Origin: Nitrospirae bacterium MYbin6
GTDB taxonomy: Bacteria > Nitrospirota > Thermodesulfovibrionia > Thermodesulfovibrionales > Magnetobacteriaceae
Length of the DNA: 64,000 nt
Direction: 5' to 3'
Assembly: GCA_002753305.1 (NCBI GenBank)
Contig: PEAC01000001.1
Coordinates: forward strand, 1-64,000
The notes beneath the pieces are model-generated. The model worked only from the letters and a program-made list of their open reading frames with translations. It did not search any database and was not told where the DNA came from. Shown here one piece after another: positions 19,201 through 25,963 of this stretch. The position numbers and the translations under genes were made by a program. Every line of letters begins with the position of its first letter. Positions within the stretch are counted from its first letter, which is position 1.

Positions 19201-20332
19201 TCTGCTCGAAAAATCCCGACGATTTTACACTGCCCCCCCCCGGCAGCACGACGCCATCGCCGGGTTCGCTGACCGGATAATTTTCAAAAACGAGTATATG
19301 GTCAAACAGTGAAGTCTTCAGTGGATGGGAGGCCGCAATATCGGCAAGTGAGTAGTGCTCGTTACTCTGGTCTTCTATCGATTCGTCTTGAATGCGGCGG
19401 GCCAGAGATATAAAACTCTCTCTACCGCTAAAGGTAACCCTTACGGGAATCGTATTTATAAATAAACCAATCATTCGCTCTATTGAGGGGATTTCAGAGG
19501 GCCTGCCGGAGACGACCAGGCCGAATACCACATCGGAAACACTGTTGTACTTCCCAAGCAGCACTGCCCAGAGCGCCTTTAGTACCGACACAACCGTAAT
19601 CCCCAAGGTGGAGGCCAGCGTAGACAATGAAATTGCCTCATCGGCTTCAACCGTTACCGTTTTAAGCAAGTAGGGTTTTGGCCGATAATCCTGTTTTTTC
19701 CATGGCAGAGAAGTGCTTTGCCAGTACCCTGCCAAGCGCTCTTTCCAATATTGCGCCGCGGCCGCGGCATCATGTTTTTTCAGCCATTTTATATAAACAC
19801 CGTATGGTGCCGCCGGAGGCAGCGTAACGGCTTTCCCCGAAATCAGGGCGCTATAGATTTCAAAGAACTCCTCCTGGATAATTCCCACACACCAGCCATC
19901 CATCAATATATGGTGAAAGCTCCATATTACCTCGTACAGGTCTTGCCCCGTTCGGAGCACCGTAACGCGCATGGGTGTGTCTTTGGTGAGATTAAAGGGG
20001 GAGTTTCTGTCCTCTTCCTTCCATCTTTCCAGGCCGGATTCCTCTGGATTAACCAAGCTCAAATCCACGTACTTGAAATTCATTCGTCTTTCTTTGAGCA
20101 CAATCTGAAGCGGCTCAGGTACACCTTTATAGACAAAGACCGTTCTCAGGGCGTCATGGCGCTTCAATAGTTCATTCCATGAATCCTCCAATACCCGCAA
20201 GTCCAGCCGGCCCGATATGGTGAAACACATCTGCTGAAAATAGGTGGACGAGGAGGGGTCGTAGAGGTAATGATAAAGCATCCCGGCGGCAAGAGGGGTC
20301 AGGGCATAGATGTTTTTAACGTTCTTTTTCAT
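13283..20332 (-). CDS. Non-ribosomal peptide synthetase, termination protein: C-A(Gly)-T-C-A(Tyr/Phe)-T-TE
   Basis: A 2349-residue, two-module NRPS. C1 (5-430) begins IYALTPLAAGMLYH and has HHILMDGW, the style of C domains that accept a D-residue donor. This fits the upstream NRPS ending in an epimerase. A1 (450-950) has pocket residues D-I-L-Q-I-G-V-I-W, close to the classic glycine signature. T1 is GGHSLKA (near 996). C2 (1060-1480) has HHIVCDGWS. A2 (1510-2000) reads D-A-S-T-I-A-A-V-C, matching known Tyr/Phe pockets. T2 is GGNSISA (near 2054). The thioesterase (2100-2349) has GHSSGG (Ser near 2176) and the His in GRHAEML. The TE marks it as the last protein of the line; it releases or cyclises the peptide. 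It overlaps the kinase gene by 4 bases (ATGA). Confidence 0.95.
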   Translation of the reverse strand: MKKNVKNIYALTPLAAGMLYHYLYDPSSSTYFQQMCFTISGRLDLRVLEDSWNELLKRHDALRTVFVYKGVPEPLQIVLKERRMNFKYVDLSLVNPEESGLERWKEEDRNSPFNLTKDTPMRVTVLRTGQDLYEVIWSFHHILMDGWCVGIIQEEFFEIYSALISGKAVTLPPAAPYGVYIKWLKKHDAAAAAQYWKERLAGYWQSTSLPWKKQDYRPKPYLLKTVTVEADEAISLSTLASTLGITVVSVLKALWAVLLGKYNSVSDVVFGLVVSGRPSEIPSIERMIGLFINTIPVRVTFSGRESFISLARRIQDESIEDQSNEHYSLADIAASHPLKTSLFDHILVFENYPVSEPGDGVVLPGGGSVKSSGFFEQTNYPLEVSILPGKTLRFSFDANIYSENDINATIGHLLQLALCVCKDPSISIADMDMLTGVERHEILYKFNGSDSTNGTSTITDTFQRQALLRPDKTAVVSDGRPFSFSQLNAMSNRLAHHLRNTLGVRPGDLAGIMMERSEWLVAGILGILKASAAYVPIDPGLPLKRILYIVGNSGCKVVVTSDRYVREFSDTLSCVLCNVTNIEEGGASNPPKEITPESPAYVTYTSGSTGNPKGVVVTHSNVVSFSANMAGVFGLTSADRIYALTTVIFDISVLELIESLLIGMTVVLSQDAETAHPHRILQTLRESAITAFQVTPSRLKLLLDGSEVDALNTLRVLIIGGEPLPADLFERMKPLFGTVNVFNVYGPTETTIWSTGKRLNDGVLNIGRPLLNEAVYILSADGSLLPREVPGEICIGGAGVSRGYYNQERLTADKFIENPRIGRGRIYRTGDLGRWLSTGELECLGRTDDQLKIRGYRVEPGEIEARIKGHSSVRDAAVIATATDSTEKELVAFTILNNTLDRELNELQLRDYLSLALPDYMIPTSFEFIDKFPYTANGKIDRKTLSTYRTTAISATQECPVAPRNSLETVIASIWQSVLGRQGIGIRDNFFTLGGHSLKAMLIMSKIHRELSIELTLREIMENPTVQSLAGILSRKTHSALDEIQPVHNSGVYPLSHSQRRMWVLEQMDEAAGAYNMITAYLLEGELDISVLARALKILVERHNALTNTLAATNTGTPRQAVKGSAGFSLQTDDISGTADALDAARLMVEEEALRPMELFKGPLFVAKHILLSENKHVLIIKAHHIVCDGWSFGIIMRELKTIYEALLKGSHNHLAPLKIDYGDYVAWQGSPDTLARIQKDRQYWLQRFSPSSEIVPLRLPFDFPRPHKQSFRGKTVSRHIDAAVSERLLLIGKTQGAGAFSVFVVILKALLCRYCGQKDIIIGTPVTGRTHPELQGQVGLYVNTVVLRDKIDGSDNFIALLKKIKTTVAGAFDHQSYPFDSLVGELTLPRDINRHPLFDVMAVFDEDEEQPEESPDVFGERVMISELPFDYNVTKFDLTFHFTKKHGIISLNINYATAMFMEGTITSMAANFATLAASFSGAPLTALKHLQFVSDEQTRVLLDALAGFDVPFPTDKTIVDVFIERAANCADRTAITTKGGDVSYAALNHETDALADILVKRFNVKRGDMAAVILPRGRALVTAVLGVLKAGAVYLPLDTNFPYERLDYVLRDSACKVILTESGLPVYAHLKGTYEDIEVVDLLNLSLDEAANYRTGVLPAGGLAYVIYTSGSTGRPKGVMVEHAGFVNMALEQVRIFAIDKTDRVLQFASPSFDASMSEIFMALFAGAALVPVEERYIRDPSGFAAFVRQYGVTVATIPPVYMQTLERDALSTIKTVITAGEAANVNATLEIAKSSRCFNAYGPTEASVCAAIHEIGREARYANSIPIGKPIANVYVYVLDENMNLLPVGVTGEICISGVCLARGYLNNEPLTAEVFTDNPFKPGYRLYRTGDLGRWLHTGELEFLGRKDDQVKIRGYRVEPLEVERALASFPSIKKASVVAVESPEGNALAAYFTSDEILPVAALKEYMRKTLPDYMIPAHLIQIDGLPVTISGKVDKKLLPPVGRAAMPSTTPEYRKPHTALEAAIASLWELAIGRADIGIHDNFFDIGGNSISAIALASKLRERFDPRLPLTIIFEYQTIYALASGIENVEGFYRSIDTNTAVLLNEDGAFNVYFLPPLTGYAFVYRGVAKKLKAVTVYGFNYIASADVLSIYAAEIKKIQSGSPCILIGHSSGGNLAFELSRLLNNDRIIVTDVILIDSYRRVKKSCLNNVQREDVLREHYESFFSHLSGSTAPGELVNGQLVKKIIMEQMAHYAGYVESVLNDGITASNLHMILSTDEITEAGHDVCHYMERNWSGCTRRGRYVIYKGYGRHAEMLSGFNAEKNISLVQAIIDGIVRQRYCLI

Positions 20333-21513
20333 TTTATCGCGTGGGGGTCGCTGACCCCTTGTGGGAAAAGGAATTTTTCCAGGGCATAAAAAGCGAAACT
20401 TTTGAGTCTCCTGCTTTTTTCGATAAAGCTGTCCCGGTCGATTTCCACATACCTGAAGTTGCCGTTTACTATGGATTGCGCATAGATTTTAAGAAATCCT
20501 TTCATTGTTGTTTCGTCTATCTTTAGAAATATTTTACTTATATGGCCGGAGTATATTTTAAGAAGACCATCGTCCTTTATAAATGGAAAGGCGCATGTGG
20601 CAAGGATGTCAAGTATATTGAGGGGGTTATCCCTGTTTGACGCCAGTATGTCTGCAAGGCACATCTCGCCGGTTACTCTTAAAGCAATATCTATGATTTT
20701 CTGAATATCCCTTTGATTTCTGATGTCGCCGAATAAATAAAACAGGAAATCCAGCGCGAAATCAAAGACGCTTTCGTGTCTCAGGGCCGGATTGTTGTTG
20801 GCTGCCTCCGAACAGAGGGGGAAGAGCCAGTTTGGGGATTTTTTATCGAAACCGCCGTCGTATAGCGCTCCAAGCGGGACTCCGGTAAATATCTCATAAA
20901 TAACCTTGCCTAACGAATAGACATCCGACCGTACGGTTACATTTCTTGCAAGATACATGGACTCAGGCGAGGCATATAGCTCGGAGCCAATGCCGGTACG
21001 TGTCAGAGTGGACCGGGCGGAGGCCGGACGGCAGTGCCCGAAGTCGGACACGCAGATATACGGCAGCTCATGGCCGGGGGCATATTTAAAAAGAAAATTT
21101 TCCGGTTTGATGTCCCTGTGTATAATGCCTTCCATATGAACCGACTCAACGCACAGGAGGCATTGCACGGAAACTGCGTATCTAAGAATATCCGTATCCA
21201 ACTTGTCCGCAAGCAAGAGATCGCGTATTGAACCCTCCATAAGCTCCATCGTGTACCACAGAGATGTGCCATCGTTCAGGCCGTCATCCACAATGCCAAC
21301 GGTGTAGCTGTTTGAGACGCCTTTCATTACCTCGATTTCTCTGAGGAATCTGAGCGCGCACTCCTCGTTTTGTAAAAGGGCTGTATTGTCAAGAAATATT
21401 TTAAGGGCACATGGGTTTCCGTTTACGAGGTCAAGCACCTCGTAAACCTTGCTATAGATACCCTCGCCTATCAGTTTTCGTATGTCGAATCTCTGTTGCA
21501 GCAATTCCTTCAT
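20329..21513 (-). CDS. Hanks-type Ser/Thr protein kinase
   Basis: A 394-residue cytoplasmic kinase. Glycine loop LIGEGIYSKVYEV (14-26), ATP-anchoring Lys in CALKIF (Lys38), catalytic loop IIHRDIKPENFLF (near 131), metal motif SDFGHCRPA (near 156), and activation/APE-like segment GSELYASPESMYL followed by RSDVYSLGKVIYEIFTG. All catalytic residues are present. The 150-residue tail after the kinase core has no sensor domain or membrane helix that I can see. It sits in the middle of the NRPS operon, overlapping the genes on both sides by 4 bases, so it is translated with them. Kinases are known beside antibiotic genes as regulators (AfsK type), but embedding between NRPS genes is uncommon. Its target is unknown. 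Confidence 0.92.
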   Translation of the reverse strand: MKELLQQRFDIRKLIGEGIYSKVYEVLDLVNGNPCALKIFLDNTALLQNEECALRFLREIEVMKGVSNSYTVGIVDDGLNDGTSLWYTMELMEGSIRDLLLADKLDTDILRYAVSVQCLLCVESVHMEGIIHRDIKPENFLFKYAPGHELPYICVSDFGHCRPASARSTLTRTGIGSELYASPESMYLARNVTVRSDVYSLGKVIYEIFTGVPLGALYDGGFDKKSPNWLFPLCSEAANNNPALRHESVFDFALDFLFYLFGDIRNQRDIQKIIDIALRVTGEMCLADILASNRDNPLNILDILATCAFPFIKDDGLLKIYSGHISKIFLKIDETTMKGFLKIYAQSIVNGNFRYVEIDRDSFIEKSRRLKSFAFYALEKFLFPQGVSDPHAIK

Positions 21514-22208
21514 ATAGCGTTCTCTTTTATTATGGCATCGCGGCGCCGGTGATTGATATAGAGAAGGATGGATGTGAAAAGTTCAACGACGACAGGCTCT
21601 TCAAACGAATGAAAGCCGAAGGAAAAGGCGTATCCGTCCCCACAGGCATTTACGGTAACTACGGGGAAGTCCATGACGGTTACCAACGGTTCGACATGTT
21701 TTTTATATTTAGGCGATACGGAGAGGGTCAGTTCGTCATAGTCGAGGCGGAATTTATTCAGTTCCGTGTATCTGGTCCTTGACAGCAGGGAGGCAAATCC
21801 GAGTTCGAGCTTAAACACGGGGTCTTTGAACCTGTGTATCTCATCGTTGTAGAAGGTGCCGAATGTCTTTGTTAAAATAGAGTTCATCTGCGTATAACAG
21901 TAATGTATGGCGATAGCACAGAAGCCGGATTCTACGTATTTATGAATCAGGGGTGAAAATGCATTGTCTTCATAGAGGGCGCATTCCGATGGAGGTATGA
22001 TAATCACCCTGGAGTTGAAATCGGAGTTTCTATCGTCGTGGAGTGTTTTTTCCAGGAGTTCCGGTAACAGATGATTGACAAGTACAAGCTGTATGGAGTA
22101 GTTATCGAATAGAATGGACGATACGGCCCTGAGTGCCTTATACTCCACCCGGCCGGAGTGGGGGCTTTTTTCGCAGTTATCTATGATATCCAGGTAGAGT
22201 TTATTCAT
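21510..22208 (-). CDS. Conserved-looking protein of unknown function, 232 residues
   Basis: I do not recognise a family. It is a soluble, mixed alpha/beta protein without signal peptide or membrane helices, and has scattered Cys and His residues (CAIAIHYCYTQ near 110; VNACGDGYAFSFGFHSFEEP near 195) without a clear metal motif. It overlaps the radical SAM gene upstream by 8 bases and the kinase downstream by 4 bases. That invariant coupling suggests it works with one of them, perhaps as a partner or substrate-recognition protein for the radical SAM enzyme (inference). Codon use and composition look like its neighbours, so it is a genuine gene. Confidence 0.75.
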   Translation of the reverse strand: MNKLYLDIIDNCEKSPHSGRVEYKALRAVSSILFDNYSIQLVLVNHLLPELLEKTLHDDRNSDFNSRVIIIPPSECALYEDNAFSPLIHKYVESGFCAIAIHYCYTQMNSILTKTFGTFYNDEIHRFKDPVFKLELGFASLLSRTRYTELNKFRLDYDELTLSVSPKYKKHVEPLVTVMDFPVVTVNACGDGYAFSFGFHSFEEPVVVELFTSILLYINHRRRDAIIKENAI

Positions 22209-23199
22209 TGTCCCTGGTGCTCTGGTAAAATATGTGTTTGCTGACTCCTATAGGGCAGCGTACCGGAAGGTGCCGTTGTCTGTCGTAGATGATAGCCTCC
22301 AGAGAGGTTTCCGTAAGACTGCCTATTGTGTCCGGACCGCCGGAGAATATAAAACATGGGAACACTCTGCCCCTTTCATCTATGGAGAGTTGTTTGACGA
22401 TGCCGTCACAATTGAGGTGGTGGGTGCGAACAGGATCTGTAACCAGGAAAGTGCCTGTTCTTTCGTACCACTGCGGAAGGTCCACGCTGATTGTAGTGCC
22501 GGAGCCGCCTCTGTTTTTCATAAAATTCTCTATGGCGGACTCAAACTCAGGCAAGAGGTCCTTGTCCTTATAAGTTACCTCGTATTCGTCTTTGAGGCAA
22601 GCCCCTCTTCCGGCTCCGTTAAACCAGTCGAGGTTTACCGTGTTTACGCCAATATCTCTCAGGTAGTCGAGGAATTTGCCAATCAGACCTATATTTTTTT
22701 TCGTTATGACGGAGCTTACCCTTGTGTAAAAACCAAGGCTGACGGCATCCTCAACAGCACGCATAGCATATTTAAAAGACGGCGCGCGGAGTTCATTGTG
22801 GACATTCTCATCTATAGAGTCCAGGGAAATGGCTATTTTTTTCAGGCCCGCCTGCATTAATTCGTTTAACTTCTCACGTGTAGCCGCTATGCCGTTTGAT
22901 ACGACAAGAAGCTCCTTTATTCTCGAGTCGGCTATATAGCTGATCAATTTCTCTATTCCGGGGTAAAGAAGCGGCTCACCTCCTTCTATATGGACTGTTT
23001 TTACCTCAAGGGCACTCATTTGTTTAAAAACATCCAACCAAAAATCCAGGGGCATCGTAAAGTGCTCCGACGGTGAGGAGTTTGTAAAACAGTGCGGACA
23101 TTGAAGGTTACAGTGCTTTGTTATATACACGTGAATATAATTTACGTGTTCAACCCTGACCTTGTTATCTGTCAGAATTCTTTTTTGAATCTTCTTCAA
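22201..23199 (-). CDS. Radical SAM enzyme with SPASM/twitch-like C-terminal region
   Basis: A 332-residue protein. The iron-sulfur motif is C30-x3-C34-x2-C37 within TKHCNLQCPHCF, and the SAM-binding HIEGGEPLLYPGI follows near residue 75. The C-terminus has Cys in NCDGIV, VFPCFIF and VRCPIG, which look like a reduced SPASM/twitch set for an extra cluster. This subfamily includes peptide-modifying enzymes (thioether, epimerase, C-C crosslink) and enzymes acting on small molecules. No precursor-peptide gene is evident beside it, so the substrate could be the carrier-bound NRPS peptide, tRNA-linked or another protein. The start overlaps the AlaX-like gene by 4 bases and its end overlaps the unknown gene by 8. 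Confidence 0.9.
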   Translation of the reverse strand: MKKIQKRILTDNKVRVEHVNYIHVYITKHCNLQCPHCFTNSSPSEHFTMPLDFWLDVFKQMSALEVKTVHIEGGEPLLYPGIEKLISYIADSRIKELLVVSNGIAATREKLNELMQAGLKKIAISLDSIDENVHNELRAPSFKYAMRAVEDAVSLGFYTRVSSVITKKNIGLIGKFLDYLRDIGVNTVNLDWFNGAGRGACLKDEYEVTYKDKDLLPEFESAIENFMKNRGGSGTTISVDLPQWYERTGTFLVTDPVRTHHLNCDGIVKQLSIDERGRVFPCFIFSGGPDTIGSLTETSLEAIIYDRQRHLPVRCPIGVSKHIFYQSTRDNE

Positions 23200-24323
23200 G
23201 CACCTCCCTCTAATTTGGATATTACCGCGTCTACGATTGTCTGAAAATTACCACGCTCCAGCATCATATCCACCTTCTTTCTGTTGCCGCCTCCCGTGAT
23301 GCCATTGGATTCATTTATAAGCCCTGCACAGACGTCTATGGCGCTAATGGCATCCGATATGGCATACACTATAACTTTCTTGTCTATCGATATAAGATAG
23401 AGATCAGAGGTGTATACGGTATCCTTCATTTTTGTAAGTTTTTTGAAAATCTTCGTATCCAGCTCGTTGTTATCAATGACGGATACCCTGAAATCCTTTA
23501 CCATCCTTACCAGGTTTTCATCTTTGAAGGCATTGGCAAAGGCCTCCTTTTTATAGTTTTCCAGGGCCTTATCCATCTCATTGAAATTATCGATATTCTC
23601 CCCGATGGTCTTAACGAGATCCTCGGGGAAATTATACATTTTCGCAATTCTGAAGTGTTCTCTGGCACATGTCCTCAGCCGCTTCGAGCCGGGGTTGCCG
23701 CCGTCAAAGAGGAGCTTGCCCTTGTCAGTGCCCAGGAGGTACACGCTGAGGAGGTCCAGGGTGGTGGTAACGTGAGTACCTCCGCAGGGGCTTGTGTCAA
23801 GGTCTGCTATTTTAATGCTGATATTGGCTCCGTCGAAGAGTCTTTCCAGTGGGAGGGCCATTTCGGCTATCTTCATAAGCTCCCCCTCCACAGGCCCTGT
23901 CCAGTCGTTATTGAAGTTAACGGAAAAGGACACCATCCCTCCATTTACGCTGAAGTCCGAGCGTGTTGTGTGAACCTTATACAGGTTAAACACTATTCGT
24001 GAGATAACGTGCTGGGCGGAGTGCAGTATGGACAAGTACCATCTTTTGTCCCAATCTATCTGGCCGTCGATTTCATCACCGGCGGTAAAAATCCCCGGTG
24101 AGTCCACCTTATGATATACAACGCCGCCCTCGTCGGTAACGCCGGTTACACTTGCCGCGGTGTCTCCTTTACGTAATACCCCGTTATCGAACTCCTGGTA
24201 TCCGCCCTGAGGGAAAAATAGTGTCTTATCCAGTACGACCATACCCTTGGATACATCCACGACGGTTGCCTTAAAATCCCTCATAAAGGGTTCCTTATAA
24301 AAAAGCTTTTCTGTCGTTTGCAT
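23196..24323 (-). CDS. AlaX-like alanyl-tRNA editing protein with DHHA1 domain
   Basis: A 375-residue stand-alone relative of the AlaRS editing region. The N-terminal beta-barrel opens LFFPQGGYQEFDNG, and the zinc/catalytic set is HSAQH (near 101-105) and SPCGGTH (near 181). A helical part and a C-terminal DHHA1 domain follow, with GITGGGNRKKVDM near 345-357. AlaX enzymes hydrolyse mischarged Ser- or Gly-tRNA(Ala). All expected zinc ligands appear present, so it is likely active. Its position within the NRPS operon, overlapping the radical SAM gene by 4 bases, suggests a cluster-specific job: protecting translation from a Ser/Gly/Ala-like building block, or cleaving an aminoacyl ester intermediate (inference). 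Confidence 0.9.
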   Translation of the reverse strand: MQTTEKLFYKEPFMRDFKATVVDVSKGMVVLDKTLFFPQGGYQEFDNGVLRKGDTAASVTGVTDEGGVVYHKVDSPGIFTAGDEIDGQIDWDKRWYLSILHSAQHVISRIVFNLYKVHTTRSDFSVNGGMVSFSVNFNNDWTGPVEGELMKIAEMALPLERLFDGANISIKIADLDTSPCGGTHVTTTLDLLSVYLLGTDKGKLLFDGGNPGSKRLRTCAREHFRIAKMYNFPEDLVKTIGENIDNFNEMDKALENYKKEAFANAFKDENLVRMVKDFRVSVIDNNELDTKIFKKLTKMKDTVYTSDLYLISIDKKVIVYAISDAISAIDVCAGLINESNGITGGGNRKKVDMMLERGNFQTIVDAVISKLEGGA

Positions 24324-24353
24324 TACTGCTCTCCTTCCTTGTGCCGATAGTGT

Positions 24354-24947
24354 TTAGCTGGCATTGCTAAGGCTGCATTTAACCGCTTCTTTCCCTTTCT
24401 CAAGGTCAAAATCCAGGAATGTGCCGCCTGTCTCAAAGTGGTTAACGAAGACAATGCCTATGGCATAGGTTATTGCCCCAAATGTCGCGGCCATCGAACC
24501 CACACCTATGGCTAATCCTACAACAGGGATGGCCTTTACCAGGCTGCCCGCCGCGGCACCGGTGCCAAGGCCGCCAATGAGCGCGGCGATTATTAATTTC
24601 ACCTTTTGCTTTGAAAACTCCACCCCGTAGAGATTGCTTAATTTCTTCAGCATCCTTATCTGTACTGCCATAGCCGCTGCGCAATCAAGCAGTGGAATCG
24701 GCACCAAAGAAGGTATGGTTGAGAATATTGAATGGTCTCTTACGATTTTTTTTGCCTGAGACAGCGTGGAGCCGGCCTCAGTGCTCACAGTGTCAATGTT
24801 TTCCTTGCCAACTGCCTTTTCATCGATTTGCGTAGTTGTTCCTGTCATTGTGTTTTCCTCCGTTGAAGATTGATAATGGCGTCTTCTTGCCCTTGAAACC
24901 CTGATTTGCTCCTTTTGGGATTCGCTTCCTTGTTCTTTATCGGTCAT
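24354..24947 (-). CDS. DUF697 (YcjF-like) family protein
   Basis: A 197-residue protein. The first 65 residues are polar and disordered-looking (many Gln, Thr, Glu). The rest is the hydrophobic helical DUF697 domain: AKKIVRDHSIFSTIPSLVPIPLLDCAAAMAVQIRMLKKLSNLYGVEFS, then Gly/Ala-rich helices (IIAALIGGLGTGAAAGSLVKAIPVVG). The family is membrane-associated and often linked to dynamin-like or Era-like GTPases. Here its partner appears to be the ParA-like ATPase gene, whose last 4 bases it overlaps (ATGA). Function unknown; a membrane anchor or target for that ATPase is possible (inference). Confidence 0.85.
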   Translation of the reverse strand: MTDKEQGSESQKEQIRVSRARRRHYQSSTEENTMTGTTTQIDEKAVGKENIDTVSTEAGSTLSQAKKIVRDHSIFSTIPSLVPIPLLDCAAAMAVQIRMLKKLSNLYGVEFSKQKVKLIIAALIGGLGTGAAAGSLVKAIPVVGLAIGVGSMAATFGAITYAIGIVFVNHFETGGTFLDFDLEKGKEAVKCSLSNAS

Positions 24948-25963
24948 TTTCCGCTCTCCCTGTCTGTTCCCTGAATTGTTATCCCAAGTAACTGCCGGAC
25001 GTATCGGTCATAATCCTCCCTTGCCGTACCCGTTTTATGGCCGGCAAATACGGTCTCCCTCTTTGACATAGCCTTTATAAAATCGGTGCTTGTCCTTATC
25101 GGCACAGTAATTAATTCGTTGTTATAGTGTTCGGACAAATACCTGAAAACATCCATAGTGATTTTCACTCTTCTGTCGTATTTTGAATAGAGGATTCTTA
25201 TTTGGGGCCTGGCGAGATTGAAGGCACTGCATATGGAGTCAATTTCATTGAGCGTGAGTTCAAGTCCCTTAAGTGAAAAAACATCCTCGCACATAGGAAC
25301 GACAACGATGTCCGAGGCACATATTGCGGATATAACCGCCACACCCAAAGAGGGCGGTGAGTCCACAAAAACAATGTCAAAACCCGCCAACCGCAGCTGC
25401 ATGCATACGTCTTTGACTGCGTTTTTCTGCGCCGCCGGGTTTGACAGACTCATGTCCAGCAGTGCATTTTCCAATGAGGACGGAACTATAGAAAGCCCCC
25501 CCTCGATGTCCTTAATTGCATGTCTGACCATTTTCCCTGGATTTTTCCATATATCGTAAAAAATAGGTTCCCCATCTATGGGAATTTTTTCAAAGAGCAG
25601 CGAGGACGACCCCTGCGGGTCAAGGTCGAGGATACATACCTTGAACCCATACTGTATCGCCCTTGTGGCACATGTTACAGTGGCGGTGGTTTTGCCTATA
25701 CCACCTCGCAGATTAATGTGAGAAACTACGCGAAACGAGTAATCGACGCCTCTTTGACTCAGGTAGCGTTTGACGGCGGCCGGATACAACCCGGCTTTTC
25801 TGCCTCCAAGGTCAATAATTTCGTGTTGTTGGAAAGAGTCTCTTACCGCACTTTCATTGTCGACGCCGAGGCTGGATAGCTCCCCCACAGTCAGAAGATA
25901 CCTGAGAGCTATGGCCTTGTCTTTTGTGCCGACTGTTTTCTGTATCTGACTCTCCGTGATCAT
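24944..25963 (-). CDS. ParA/MinD-superfamily ATPase with N-terminal helix-turn-helix-like region
   Basis: A 339-residue P-loop ATPase. The N-terminal 80 residues look like a helix-turn-helix adaptor as found in plasmid-type ParA proteins (SAVRDSFQQHEIIDLGG...YPAAVKRYLSQRG). The deviant Walker A lies near residue 88 as LRGGIGKTTATVTC: the usual signature Lys (KGGxGKTT) is Arg, while the P-loop Lys is kept. Switch motifs follow: CILDLDPQGSSSLLF and VFVDSPPSLGVAVISA. ParA proteins position DNA, plasmids or protein complexes. No parB gene or parS-like repeats are visible nearby, and the gene is locked into the NRPS operon (it ends within the DUF697 start and begins at the NRPS stop). A role in spatial organisation of the megasynthase is speculation. 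Confidence 0.88.
   Translation of the reverse strand: MITESQIQKTVGTKDKAIALRYLLTVGELSSLGVDNESAVRDSFQQHEIIDLGGRKAGLYPAAVKRYLSQRGVDYSFRVVSHINLRGGIGKTTATVTCATRAIQYGFKVCILDLDPQGSSSLLFEKIPIDGEPIFYDIWKNPGKMVRHAIKDIEGGLSIVPSSLENALLDMSLSNPAAQKNAVKDVCMQLRLAGFDIVFVDSPPSLGVAVISAICASDIVVVPMCEDVFSLKGLELTLNEIDSICSAFNLARPQIRILYSKYDRRVKITMDVFRYLSEHYNNELITVPIRTSTDFIKAMSKRETVFAGHKTGTAREDYDRYVRQLLGITIQGTDRESGK

Noticed and set aside
24944..25963. A plasmid or phage partition locus (ParA)
   Set aside because: No parB, no parS-like repeats and no replication genes; the gene is co-translated with NRPS genes.
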